From Terriglobales bacterium (lineage in GTDB: Bacteria > Acidobacteriota > Terriglobia > Terriglobales > Acidobacteriaceae): a stretch of 64,000 nt of DNA. The notes under the pieces were generated by a model. That model saw only the letters and a list, made by a program, of their open reading frames with translations, did no database searches and had not been told where the DNA came from. This document shows positions 20,201 to 27,765 of the stretch, one piece after another. Location of the stretch: the NCBI GenBank assembly GCA_035764005.1, contig DASTZZ010000107.1:1-64000 (forward strand), given 5' to 3'. A program made the position numbers and the translations under genes. How positions within the stretch are numbered: position 1 is the first letter of the stretch; the number at the start of each line of letters is the position of its first letter.

Positions 20201-20682
20201 GTCAGCTGCGTAGGATTGCGCGTTGCCAGCGGGAGATTGTCGTTGGTCTGAGCATCGATGACCGTGCTCACTTCGGTCGTATCGGTGTGCAGCACTGGAG
20301 CCTCAGAGCTCACTTCTACAGTCTCTTTTACGCTGCCGACTTTTAGATCGAAATTGATGCGCGCGGTCTGATCCAGATCGAGCGTCACGGCGGAATGCTG
20401 TGCCGATTCGAAGCCCGACGATTCCGCCTTAATGGCATACGTCCCGATTGGAACTCGCTGGATGCTGTAGATGCCGCTCTCGTTGCTCTTGGCCGTGTAC
20501 ACCGCGCCGCGGTTTGTGTCCGACGCGGTGACGGTTGCGCCAACGATCGGAGCCCCGGTTGGATCGAGCACCGTGCCGGTAATGTTCGCCGTCACCTGCT
20601 GTGCCAATGTCGCTTGTGAGATGACCAGAGTGAAGACAGCCAAAAGGGAGAGCCCTCGCAGGGATTGCAGTCTGCGTTTCAC
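17206..20682 (-). CDS. TonB-dependent receptor, Oar-like with N-terminal carboxypeptidase-regulatory domain
   Basis: 1158 residues. A signal peptide (1-27) precedes a carboxypeptidase-regulatory beta-sandwich (TANITGTVLDPTGAPIVGATV, about 30-115). A plug domain follows (NLPLATRNPTQLTLLAPGS, FLLDGVDNNQ) and then a 22-strand-type barrel that ends in the outer-membrane signature LALKFYF. No TonB box is obvious. Proteins of this type are the dominant outer-membrane receptors of Acidobacteriota and import large ligands, often glycans. The GTG start has AGGAGG 7 bp upstream. A strong promoter, TTGACA-N16-TATAGC, lies upstream and its -10 is covered by a GCTATATAGC palindrome; a divergent GntR regulator is the likely controller. 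Confidence 0.92.
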   Translation of the reverse strand: MKRRLQSLRGLSLLAVFTLVISQATLAQQVTANITGTVLDPTGAPIVGATVTASDTNRGAVYTAKSNESGIYSIQRVPIGTYAIKAESSGFESAQHSAVTLDLDQTARINFDLKVGSVKETVEVSSEAPVLHTDTTEVSTVIDAQTNDNLPLATRNPTQLTLLAPGSVTVDAASFNLGSNTAEGGGRPYINGNREQADNFLLDGVDNNQTSENRLGLTPAPDAIQEFNLITQNAPAEYGNFDGGIINTTLKSGTNAFHGDVWEFFRNDALNANKWENGLNPATPIGTPKVRWNMFGGTLGGPVLKNKLFFFADYQGGRLDHPPTSSCNGGGGTCSVLTTAERTGDFSALLSQGVQLFNPCAPGTGVSGTPCSLVAPAARVPFANNIIPSSMLDPAFTKLVTSSLYPSATPLSNGFGSAIDSFGQAFNSDQGDVKLDYNLSSKDRFNARYSQGKQNDPSSSSILLFGSVVNTANLYNTSTNWEHMISPSLVNEARFGTNYINFANNNYTFDKSVQTLAGGLGINGVTSAGLPLFGFGGGSVTNSACGALSCIGNNIALENFASTVVQFNDNVIYSHGRHVFKTGFQMNRYRINVFYAGNGGELGLLLYDGQYSGPIGSNVTATQQTDAAAADFALGLPSLVGRGVSGGGGGAWHQQDWLYAGFVQDDWRFTDHLTLNLGLRYEARTPWTEVNNRQVNVNIMTGALEYPGNATVVGSGSNGFSSGLYKSTYGLPDFQPRIGFAWTPSRSGNKMVVRGAYTISSYLEGTGTNLRLTQNPPNTPPQTQAVNVTSGTPFTTEAGPSAGAVIGGNPFLGATMLAWNPTVQPAMAQQYNLTIQQEVAKNTSLQVGYIGQHATHLMVPVWLTQNQLVNGNVVSTPYVGGMNPPGVNGSTVASPTYGPNGFGVVKDTASIGAMKYNALQAVLQKRESHGLETQISYTYSKCMTDNSGYFGTWSGTTQATPASPYFQNLYNERAEWAQCYWDSKHIVSAYAIYQLPVGHGKQFGKDLPAVVDAVVGNWSVNPIVSWHTGFPLALYGSDTTGTGSPGARPNCNDALLSYPKTTDTSGLLWFNPAFVTPTAPGQFGNCPAQGPVIGPGYIDADISLQKNFPIGEVRRFQFRADFLNAFNHPNFAHPNMSTGVINSTQDARQIQLALKFYF

Positions 20683-20736
20683 AAAAGCCTCCTGATGCGC
20701 GTGAAATTTCTTGATTTCCCGCTATGAGTCGAATAA

Positions 20737-20764
20737 GCTATATAGCACTCGCAGTCGTTGTCAA
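20737..20764 (-). promoter_or_regulatory. Promoter of the TonB-dependent receptor with an overlapping palindromic operator
   Basis: On the minus strand TTGACA (20759-20764) and TATAGC (20737-20742) are separated by 16 bp, a good sigma-70-type promoter about 55 bp upstream of the receptor start. GCTATATAGC (20737-20746) is a perfect palindrome over the -10, so a bound repressor would block transcription. CTATAG cores also occur twice upstream of the divergent GntR gene. Confidence 0.6.
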
Positions 20765-20804
20765 GAAAAAAAGTGCAGAATTCAGAAGGACAGGTGATGT
20801 TGTC

Positions 20805-20832
20805 CTATAGCAGCCATTAAATTTCTCTATAG
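20805..20832 (+). promoter_or_regulatory. Two CTATAG motifs upstream of the first GntR gene
   Basis: CCTATAGC (20804-20811) and TCTATAGC (20826-20833) contain identical CTATAGC words spaced 22 bp apart, about two helical turns, and lie 43-71 bp before the GntR start codon. The matching CTATATAGC palindrome at 20737 suggests a set of binding sites for one or both GntR proteins, giving autoregulation. The assignment is by sequence similarity only. Confidence 0.45.
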
Positions 20833-20875
20833 CGGTTAGATCGGCCGTAGTCCAAAGCTCCAGCGCACCCGACAA

Positions 20876-21619
20876 ATGGGACAACACACTATCGCCAGAG
20901 TTTCAAAGATTGAAAGTTCGATGCCGGCGTACCGGCGCATCCACCGAATCATCCGCCAGCGAATCGAGAATGGACGCCTTCGCCCCGGAGACATCGTTGA
21001 TTCTGAACGGGAACTGGCGCGCGCCCATCAGGTGAGCCTGATGACTGCGCGCCACGCGTTGGCCGAACTAGAGCGCGATGGATTCGTGGAGCGACGCCGC
21101 GGCTCAGGAACGTTTGTTGCGCCGCCGAAGATTCAATTCAATCGTCTCACCAGCTTCACTGAGCAGATGGCGACGCGCAGCCTGGCGCCGCAGTCGAAGG
21201 TGCTCTCGTCGCGGATCATCCAAAGCGAGCCAGACATCGCCGCGCGGCTTGGGCTCTCGCCCATGACTCCTTTACTAGTGATCGAGCGACTGCGGCAAGC
21301 GGCCGGCGAGCCGTTCGCGCTGGAAACCTGCTACTTCTCCGCACAGCAATACGGAGCACTGGCTCGCGCTCCGCTCGATCGACAGTCGTTGTTCCTACTA
21401 TTGCAGAAGGATTTTGGAGCGAAGCTGGCTTACTCGGACGAAAACATCGATGCCACCGTCGCCGATCCCCAGTTGGCACGGCTTCTGAGCGTTCCGCGGG
21501 GAGCGCCGTTGCTCAGAATCCGGCAGGTCATCTTTTCCGAAATGGGAAGCGCAATCACGTATGTGCTCGGCCTCTACCGCTCCGACCGGCATACGTTTAC
21601 GATTCGTCGGACGCGCTGA
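20876..21619 (+). CDS. GntR-family transcriptional regulator with UTRA domain (first of a tandem pair)
   Basis: 247 residues. The winged helix-turn-helix occupies about residues 16-85 (PAYRRIHRIIRQRIENGRL, LMTARHALAELERDGFVERR, GSGTFVAPP). The UTRA effector domain of the HutC subfamily covers 95-245 (EPFALETCYFSAQQYG, LLRIRQVIFSEMGSAITYVLGLYRSDRH). HutC-type regulators usually bind a sugar phosphate or other small ligand and leave DNA. The gene is divergent from the TonB receptor, whose promoter carries a matching palindrome. ATG 20921 is an alternative start. About two thirds of the sequence is shared with the next gene, so the pair arose by tandem duplication. Confidence 0.92.
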   Translation: MGQHTIARVSKIESSMPAYRRIHRIIRQRIENGRLRPGDIVDSERELARAHQVSLMTARHALAELERDGFVERRRGSGTFVAPPKIQFNRLTSFTEQMATRSLAPQSKVLSSRIIQSEPDIAARLGLSPMTPLLVIERLRQAAGEPFALETCYFSAQQYGALARAPLDRQSLFLLLQKDFGAKLAYSDENIDATVADPQLARLLSVPRGAPLLRIRQVIFSEMGSAITYVLGLYRSDRHTFTIRRTR

Positions 21620-21679
21620 AGCTGCCGCCAGCGTGCATTTTGGGGTTCACACGAGGAATAAAACGAATTAGCGCGATGT

Positions 21680-22420
21680 ATGCTGAAGGCAATGAGGAGC
21701 TCTGACGCGAATGGAAACGCCCTTCCCGCGTATCGGCGGATCCAGAACGCCATCCGGAAGAAGATCGATGACGGCAAGCTGAAGCCGGGCGAACTGGTCG
21801 ATTCCGAGCGCGAACTGGCGCGCGTACACGGCGTGAGTCTCATGACTGCGCGCCACGCTCTAGCCGAACTCCAGCGCGAGGGCTTGGTTGAGCGTCATCG
21901 CGGATCTGGAACCTACGTTGCTCCTCCGAAAATCGAATTCAACAAGCTGACCAGCTTCACCGAGCAGATGTCCGGACGCAGCATGACCGCGCAATCACGC
22001 GTGCTGCACCTCAGCACCCTCCATGGCGAGCAGGACATCTCCGCACGTCTGGCTCTCCCTGCGACGACGCGGCTGCTGTATATCGAACGTCTGCGCGAAG
22101 CTGGAGGAGAGCCGTTTGCCCTGGAAACGTCGTACCTTTCCGCCGAGACGTACGGGAGCATCACGCGTTCGCAGCTTGAACGTGGCTCGCTCTTTATTCT
22201 TCTTGAGAAGGATTACCAGACCAGAATCGCGTATGCCGACGAGGACGTCGACGCTACCGTAGCCGATCCGAAAACCGCATCGTTGCTGCGAGTTCCGCAG
22301 GGATCTCCGCTGCTGAGGATTCGTCAGACCATCTTCTCTACTGACGGAAAGGCGATGCTGTACGTGCTTGGACTGTACCGTTCTGACCGGCATGTCTTGC
22401 ACATACGGCGCTTCCGCTAG
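21680..22420 (+). CDS. GntR-family transcriptional regulator with UTRA domain (second of a tandem pair)
   Basis: 246 residues, collinear with the preceding gene: PAYRRIQNAIRKKIDDGKLKPG, SLMTARHALAELQREGLVERH and GSGTYVAPPKIEFNKLTSFTEQM in the DNA-binding half, then a UTRA domain ending VLGLYRSDRHVLHIRRFR. The recognition helix region is nearly identical between the two, so both may bind the same operators. Effector-domain residues differ more (LSAETYGSITRSQLERGSL against FSAQQYGALARAPLDRQSL), as expected if the ligands diverged. The gene lies 60 bp downstream. ATG 21692, preceded by AAGG, is a possible alternative start. Confidence 0.92.
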   Translation: MLKAMRSSDANGNALPAYRRIQNAIRKKIDDGKLKPGELVDSERELARVHGVSLMTARHALAELQREGLVERHRGSGTYVAPPKIEFNKLTSFTEQMSGRSMTAQSRVLHLSTLHGEQDISARLALPATTRLLYIERLREAGGEPFALETSYLSAETYGSITRSQLERGSLFILLEKDYQTRIAYADEDVDATVADPKTASLLRVPQGSPLLRIRQTIFSTDGKAMLYVLGLYRSDRHVLHIRRFR

Positions 22421-22598
22421 CTATCCTTGTCTGCTGGATGACGAACTGTCCGCACCACTCCCTGGCGCGAGCTTTCGCCAATGCTATGCTGGCGATTCAG
22501 GGAGTCTTCAAATTCACAGCATCGAGTCCGTAACAGACGCAAACGCGCCACGCCACGAACGCGGCCGGCTTACGAAGTGGTCTCATCGTCCAGCGCTC

Positions 22599-23867
22599 AT
22601 GTTTTGGGTGGGACTCGTTGCGCGTGAAACAGCTATCTTGATCGGCCACACGTATCGGATCTCCAAGCTGCAGGGAAGCTTTGGATTTGGTTGGGAGACA
22701 GGAAGAATCGCGGATTCGATAGCGACCGGTCACGGATTCAGTTCTCCCTTCGTCGCCGGCACCGGACCCACTGCGTGGCTCGCGCCGGTCTATCCTTATA
22801 TTCTGGCAGGCGTTTTCAAGACCTTCGGCGTGTACACCACGTCATCCGCGATCGCAATTCTTTCCATCAACTCCATCTTCTCATCGCTGACTATCTTCCC
22901 CGTTTTCTACGCTGCACGGCGCACGTTCGGACCTCGTGCGGCGTGGTGGTCCGGATGGCTGGCTGCGCTCTTGCCCTATGCCTGGTATTGGGCGATCAAG
23001 TGGGCGTGGGAAACGAGCCTGGCGATTCTCCTGCTCGCCTGTGTGTTCCTGCTGAGCTTGAAAATGGCAGGAATCCAGTGGTTAGCAGTTCGGAAATGGG
23101 AATTCCTTCCGGTTGCGCGCTGGAGGGAGTGGCTGCAGTTTGGAGTGCTTTGGGGAGCTATCGCCCTGGTCAATCCGTCTCTTCTGCTCTGGCTGCCCTT
23201 CGCCGGGACTTGGCTGCTAGTTCGGCAGATACAGGCTAAGGGTCGAGCGCAGCCTTTCATCCAAGCTGCCTGTGCCGGCGCGATCTTCATTGCCATAGTC
23301 AGTCCGTGGACTATTCGCAACTATTATGTCTTCCACCGTTTCATTCCGGTACGCGGTAACTTCTGGGCCGAGTTTCGCATGGGCAATGCCGAGGATGCAG
23401 TTGGGTTATGGCGTTTCTGGATGCATCCGAGCAGTAACGTTTTGGAGTTGCAAAAGTATGAGCAGATGGGCGAAGTTGCTTATGTTCAGATGAAGAAAGC
23501 CGAAGCCCTCAATTTTGTGCGCACGCATCCGGGAAAGTTTTTGACACTCTGCATCCGTCGCGCGGTCTTCTATTGGTACGACACGCCGCGAGATACCGGT
23601 GTGGCGGCGTTATCGGAGAGTCGCAATTTGGGCTTTCTGCTCTCTTCGATTCTCGCGTTCGGAGGACTGTGGGTGATGTGGCGACGCGCGAATCCGGCCA
23701 CGTTTCTCTTTAGCTCACTGTTGTTTGCTGTTCCGCTTGTGTATTACCTGACATTCCCACATCCGCGATATCGCGCGCCGATCGAGCCGCAGATGCTGGT
23801 TTTGGCAGTGGGACTATTTCTTGCCGCCGAACCTCGAAAACGTGTAACCGCACCGCATGTCGCATAG
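22599..23867 (+). CDS. Multi-pass membrane glycosyltransferase (GT39/ArnT-like)
   Basis: About 422 residues from the ATG at 22599. The frame is open back to a TTG at 22368 and an ATG at 22392, but those would overlap the GntR gene and add a stretch without family features. An early block ETGRIADSIATGHGFSSPF, followed by TAWLAPVYPYILAGVF, is typical of GT39-like enzymes with acidic residues facing the periplasm. About ten hydrophobic segments follow. Such proteins transfer sugars from polyprenyl-phosphate carriers. The next gene encodes a polyprenyl-phosphate glycosyltransferase-like GT2, which could make its donor. Spacing is 15 bp, so they are probably one operon. Confidence 0.72.
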   Translation: MFWVGLVARETAILIGHTYRISKLQGSFGFGWETGRIADSIATGHGFSSPFVAGTGPTAWLAPVYPYILAGVFKTFGVYTTSSAIAILSINSIFSSLTIFPVFYAARRTFGPRAAWWSGWLAALLPYAWYWAIKWAWETSLAILLLACVFLLSLKMAGIQWLAVRKWEFLPVARWREWLQFGVLWGAIALVNPSLLLWLPFAGTWLLVRQIQAKGRAQPFIQAACAGAIFIAIVSPWTIRNYYVFHRFIPVRGNFWAEFRMGNAEDAVGLWRFWMHPSSNVLELQKYEQMGEVAYVQMKKAEALNFVRTHPGKFLTLCIRRAVFYWYDTPRDTGVAALSESRNLGFLLSSILAFGGLWVMWRRANPATFLFSSLLFAVPLVYYLTFPHPRYRAPIEPQMLVLAVGLFLAAEPRKRVTAPHVA

Positions 23868-23882
23868 GAGAGCTGCGAGCTA

Positions 23883-24641
23883 ATGGAGATCGTGCCCTCA
23901 CGTAAGTTCGTGATCAACCCAGACAAGCCATTGCGGCGGCTATCGATCGTGCTTCCGGTTTTCAATGAAAAGGACACGATCGGGACCACCTTAGAACGCG
24001 TGCTAACTGCCGCCACTCCGCTTGAGCACGAGCTCATAATCGTTGACGATTATTCCCGCGATGGCACAAGAGAGCTTCTTCCCGGACTCACTAACACGAT
24101 GCGATCGGCGTTTGGGATTCCGATCGAGCTTGTACTTCATCAGGAGAATCAGGGAAAAGGCGCTGCATTGCGCACAGGGTTCAAGCATGCAACCGGAGAT
24201 GTTATTTTGATTCAGGACGCGGACCTCGAATACGATCCTCGCGACTATCCGCAATTACTGGAACCCATTCTTGAAGGCTTTGCCGACGTGGTATTCGGGA
24301 ACCGCTTTCATGGCGGGTCCCATCGCGTGCTCTACTTCTGGCACTACTTGAGCAATCAGGCGCTGACGTTCTTTTGCAACATGCTCTGCAACCTGAACCT
24401 GACAGACATGGAGGTCGGATACAAGGTGTTTCGGCGCGAGGTCCTCGATGCCCTGCGGTTTCGGAGCGATCGTTTCGGATTCGAGCCAGAATTCACCATC
24501 AAAGTCGCGGGCCTCGGTTGCCGGATTTACGAAGTCCCAATTCGGTATCACGGACGCACTTATGAGGAAGGCAAGAAGATTACTTGGCGCGATGGCATTG
24601 CCGCCATCTGGCACATTCTGCGATTCCGGTTCTTTGAATGA
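23883..24641 (+). CDS. Family 2 glycosyltransferase, dolichyl/polyprenyl-phosphate sugar synthase-like
   Basis: 252 residues. The GT-A fold is visible from [21 protein letters not shown] to [13 protein letters not shown], then the metal-binding [17 protein letters not shown] (DxD-like DAD), [29 protein letters not shown], and [14 protein letters not shown]. This pattern resembles DPM1/ArnC-type enzymes that load a sugar onto a polyprenyl phosphate at the inner face of the membrane. There is no C-terminal membrane anchor beyond one weak hydrophobic stretch. The stop overlaps the next start by 4 bp (ATGA). With the GT39-like protein upstream it suggests a lipid-carrier glycosylation pathway. 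Confidence 0.88.
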   Translation: MEIVPSRKFVINPDKPLRRLSIVLPVFNEKDTIGTTLERVLTAATPLEHELIIVDDYSRDGTRELLPGLTNTMRSAFGIPIELVLHQENQGKGAALRTGFKHATGDVILIQDADLEYDPRDYPQLLEPILEGFADVVFGNRFHGGSHRVLYFWHYLSNQALTFFCNMLCNLNLTDMEVGYKVFRREVLDALRFRSDRFGFEPEFTIKVAGLGCRIYEVPIRYHGRTYEEGKKITWRDGIAAIWHILRFRFFE

Positions 24642-25657
24642 CAATTTCCGACAAGAAGCTTCGCGTGGCCGTAATCGGCTGCGGCGCGTTTGGGCGTAGC
24701 CATGCTCGCGTATATCGACAACTTCAATCCAGTAATGGAAGTGTTGAATTGGCCGGAGTTGTTGACAAAAATCAGACTGCAGCGCAAGCGGTAGCAGCAG
24801 AATTTCAGACGCAGGCGCTCTCGTCGATCTCTGATCTTAAGGACAGAATTGATGCCGCTTCGGTAGCCGTCCCAACCATCCATCACCTTACGGTTGCGAG
24901 CGAATTGATGCGCAATGGCATTGATGTGCTAATCGAAAAGCCGCTGGCCGCGACTCTGGTGGAAGCAGATGAGCTCGTCGCGGTAGCTCGGGAGCACAAT
25001 CGGGTCGCCCAAGTTGGGCACCTAGAGCGATTCAATCCTGCGGTGCTCGCTGCAATTCCCATTGTGAATCATCCTATGTTCTTCGAGGTTCACCGCCTTA
25101 GCGTCTTTACTCCGCGGTCGCTCGATGTCGATGTTGTGATGGACCTGATGATTCACGATCTCGACATTGTATTGTCATTCGTGAACTCGTCTGTCCGTGA
25201 GATTCGTGCAGTTGGCTTGGCTGTGATCAGCAACAAGGTTGATATTGCGAATGTGCGTGTTGAATTTGAAAACGGCTGTGTCGCCAACTTCACCGCCAGC
25301 AGAGTTAGCACTGAGAAAGTCCGCAAGGTGCGCTTCTTTCAGCCGCATCAGTACATCTCGATCGATTATGGACGGCAGGACCTCATCAGCATTCGCGTCG
25401 ATGAGCGCGCTGCGGCAGAGTTGATGAGTGGAAAGATCCCTCCGTCCGGATTAGGTCCGGCTCCGGGCATTGCTTTGGACAAGCCCAAAGTGGAACCACG
25501 CGAGCCTTTGCGAGCCGAGATCGAATCCTTCCTGGATGCGGTGCGTCGGCGCCGCAAACCGGTGGTTTCGTTGGAAGATGGCCGCCGCGCCCTGGAAGTT
25601 GCGCTGCAAATCAATCGCGCGATCGAAGCGCATCATCGCGCAGCAGGTCTGAGCTAA
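24638..25657 (+). CDS. Gfo/Idh/MocA-family NAD(P)-dependent dehydrogenase
   Basis: 339 residues. The Rossmann motif [20 protein letters not shown] starts at residue 11, the family EKPLA block is present ([17 protein letters not shown]), and [15 protein letters not shown] supplies the catalytic-region histidine. The C-terminal domain is of normal length, ending [14 protein letters not shown]. Enzymes of this family oxidise or epimerise sugars and often act on nucleotide sugars in surface glycan synthesis, which fits the glycosyltransferase genes it overlaps. The substrate is not evident. Its 3' end meets the relic of fliI on the opposite strand. Confidence 0.9.
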   Translation: MTISDKKLRVAVIGCGAFGRSHARVYRQLQSSNGSVELAGVVDKNQTAAQAVAAEFQTQALSSISDLKDRIDAASVAVPTIHHLTVASELMRNGIDVLIEKPLAATLVEADELVAVAREHNRVAQVGHLERFNPAVLAAIPIVNHPMFFEVHRLSVFTPRSLDVDVVMDLMIHDLDIVLSFVNSSVREIRAVGLAVISNKVDIANVRVEFENGCVANFTASRVSTEKVRKVRFFQPHQYISIDYGRQDLISIRVDERAAAELMSGKIPPSGLGPAPGIALDKPKVEPREPLRAEIESFLDAVRRRRKPVVSLEDGRRALEVALQINRAIEAHHRAAGLS

Positions 25658-25973
25658 GGCTCATTGGCCGCCGACCGCCGTCGATTGGAGTGCCGGTGGC
25701 GTCGATCACGCGCCCAAGCAGGCTCTCGCCGACGCGAATCGAGGGGCGATTCCCGGTGCTGATCACGCGGTCGCCATAGCGGATTCCCATGGGCTTGTCG
25801 AGCGCCGTCGAGAGCACCGCCGATCCGCGGAATCCGATGATCTCTCCCGGAAAGCGCTGACCGTTGTTGATAGCGATCTCGCAGCACTCGCCTACCGAGC
25901 GTCCGGTCAATTGATGCGTGGGAGTACTGCCCGCTACGATTACGTTCTGAACGTCAGCTTGCAAGATGTGCAT
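25611..25973 (-). pseudogene. fliI: Relic of fliI/sctN (flagellar or type III export ATPase), truncated at both ends
   Basis: The frame of 120 codons starts with ATG after a good GGAGAGG. Residues about 8-102 read as the N-terminal beta-barrel domain of FliI: SVGECCEIAINNGQRFPGEIIGFRG, PMGIRYGDRVISTG, and VGESLLGRVIDATGTPIDGG. The family continues for another 330 residues with a Walker A motif, but here similarity stops near 25673, and the remaining codons ([11 protein letters not shown]...) are merely antisense to the end of the Gfo/Idh gene. The first 20-30 family residues are also missing. No other flagellar gene lies in the window, so this looks like debris of a lost flagellar locus. Confidence 0.75.
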
Positions 25974-26071
25974 CCTCTCCGCACGACGGAGAGCGAGTGT
26001 AGCGCTTCAGAATAAGAATTGGCTTAGATGAAAATTAAATTCTTCTTAGAGACGAAAAATAATTAAAGAAA

Positions 26072-26785
26072 TCAGGAATTCTGCCGAGGAAGTACGACCC
26101 GAAAACAATTCTTTCCGGTGGCGGTAGCGCGTAACTCTACATCCCCCGCAAACGCGCGAATGATTCGTTGGCTGAGCGCGAGATCAAGATTTCCAGACTC
26201 TCCGGGTTCGATCTGCACTCCAGGTGGGAACGGTTCAAAGATGTTCGGCGCTGACTCGGGATCGTAAGACGCCTCATCAGAAATTTCGATCTGAGTTCTT
26301 CCGGCGGGGAACAAGAGCTTTACCGTAATTGCCGCTGCGTTTGGATTTTTTCTGACACACCAAGTAAAGAGATTCTCAATCGCATCCCGCAAATAGACGG
26401 GATCCGCCAGCACCTGTGAATCCTGATCCCCAGAGATGACGAAGCGGATCTTTTTTGCTTCCGCTACAGGCAGCGAGTTGCTCACCGCAGCTTGAATGCA
26501 TTCACGAAGCGAAACAACGCGCGCGCGTGCGCCAAAATCGGTCGCAAAGAACTCCCGCGCAATCTGAAACAGCCAGCGCAACCGCTCCAATTGGGTGAGG
26601 CCAGCTTCAATTGCGGATTTAAGTTGTTTGGCATCATCGCTCATCAGTCCAAGTTCGAGCGACGCATATATTGCACCGATGGGCTGGCTCAGCTTGTGGA
26701 AGAAGCTTTCGGCAAGGTTCTCCGGCGGCAGTACAGGATTCTCAACCAGCGAAGCGCCGGATTCACGCTTGACGTTCTCGTTCAC
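26072..26785 (-). CDS. Soluble sensor histidine kinase-like protein with degenerate ATP-binding motifs
   Basis: About 238 residues from a GTG at 26785; an ATG at 26860 would overlap the response regulator by 68 bp. There is no membrane segment. The phosphoacceptor region is ESFFHKLSQPIGAIYASLELG, followed by a helical dimerisation domain and a HATPase-like fold with YLRDAIENLFTW as the N-box. The usual DxGxG (G1) is replaced by SDEASYDPES and GTGLGL (G2) by SGNLDLAL, so catalytic activity is doubtful. It lies 8 bp after the response regulator gene, so the two are a pair. It may be a phosphatase, scaffold or pseudokinase. Confidence 0.75.
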   Translation of the reverse strand: MNENVKRESGASLVENPVLPPENLAESFFHKLSQPIGAIYASLELGLMSDDAKQLKSAIEAGLTQLERLRWLFQIAREFFATDFGARARVVSLRECIQAAVSNSLPVAEAKKIRFVISGDQDSQVLADPVYLRDAIENLFTWCVRKNPNAAAITVKLLFPAGRTQIEISDEASYDPESAPNIFEPFPPGVQIEPGESGNLDLALSQRIIRAFAGDVELRATATGKNCFRVVLPRQNS

Positions 26786-26792
26786 GCGCAAC

Positions 26793-27524
26793 TCACGAGG
26801 CCGCGCTGGGGGCGGTCGTAGAGGAATCCTCAGAGTCGGCAGTGGAGAACTCCAGACCATCGCTCAGGACGTAGCCTACTCCGCGGACCGTACGGATGAG
26901 CTTCGGCTCGAGATTGCCATCGACCTTCTTGCGAAGATAATTGATGTATACGTCTACGACGTTGGTGCTGGTATCGAACGAATGTTGCCATACGCGCTCG
27001 AGAATCATGGTACGCGTCACTTTGCGGCCGGCGTTGGCCATAAGATATTCGAGCAGCGCATATTCTTTCGGGCTTAGCTCGATCTCTTTTCCTGAGCGGG
27101 TAACGCGCCGATCAACGCGATTGAGTTCCAGATCCGCGATGCGCAGCCTGTCCTCCATTGGCTTTGCGCGACGGCGCAAGAGAGCGCGTACTCGGGCGGA
27201 AAGCTCCGAGAAAGAGAACGGTTTCACCAGGTAGTCATCGGCGCCGAGATCGAGCAGCGTCACACGATCTTCAACTTTGCTCCTCGCCGTTAGAACCAAT
27301 ACGGGAGTGTTGTTGTTGGCGTTGCGCATCCGCCGCAGTATTTGTACCCCGTCCACGCGTGGCAGGTTCAGGTCAAGGATGAGCAAATCATATTCCTGCG
27401 TGCTTAGCAGGAAATCGACTTCATCCCCGGCGTGAGAGAGATACACCTGATGTTGTTCAGCTTCCAGGCCCTTGCGGACAAAATTGCCTAACGACACATC
27501 GTCTTCGGCGAGAAGAATTCTCAT
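26793..27524 (-). CDS. OmpR/PhoB-family two-component response regulator
   Basis: About 243 residues. The receiver domain begins MRILLAEDDVSLGNFV, with phosphoacceptor aspartate in DLLILDLNLPRVDG and the conserved lysine in DYLVKPFSFSEL. The C-terminal winged helix is typical of OmpR proteins (ELSPKEYALLEYLMANAGR, VDVYINYLRKKVD, IRTVRGVGYVLSDG). The frame is open to a TTG at 27551, but the ATG at 27524 begins exactly at the receiver fold. A kinase-like gene follows at 8 bp. Target genes are not evident. The C-terminal tail (STADSEDSSTTAPSAAS) is serine/threonine-rich. Confidence 0.93.
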   Translation of the reverse strand: MRILLAEDDVSLGNFVRKGLEAEQHQVYLSHAGDEVDFLLSTQEYDLLILDLNLPRVDGVQILRRMRNANNNTPVLVLTARSKVEDRVTLLDLGADDYLVKPFSFSELSARVRALLRRRAKPMEDRLRIADLELNRVDRRVTRSGKEIELSPKEYALLEYLMANAGRKVTRTMILERVWQHSFDTSTNVVDVYINYLRKKVDGNLEPKLIRTVRGVGYVLSDGLEFSTADSEDSSTTAPSAAS

Positions 27525-27765
27525 GAAGTAGTATCGCGGGAGAAAAAACAAAGATTAGGGCTTACAAATCGAATGTAGCGATGCTGCAAACCGCTTGTCA
27601 ACGAATAGCCGAGGCTCATGCTAATTCCAAGAGCGAGTCAGTAATTGCTGAAGGATATTTAAGGAAAAAGCTTTAGCGCTGAAATATGGACTCTCCAGAT
27701 AGTGGTTGTCGATGCTTGCCACGACAAGTTTCCGTCAAAAGCAATGAGCGCGTGGCCGTAACGAT

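Noticed and set aside
22368-22598. Longer start for the membrane glycosyltransferase gene
   Set aside because: Those codons overlap the GntR gene, include no family-like residues and begin at a TTG; ATG 22599 begins at the first membrane segment.
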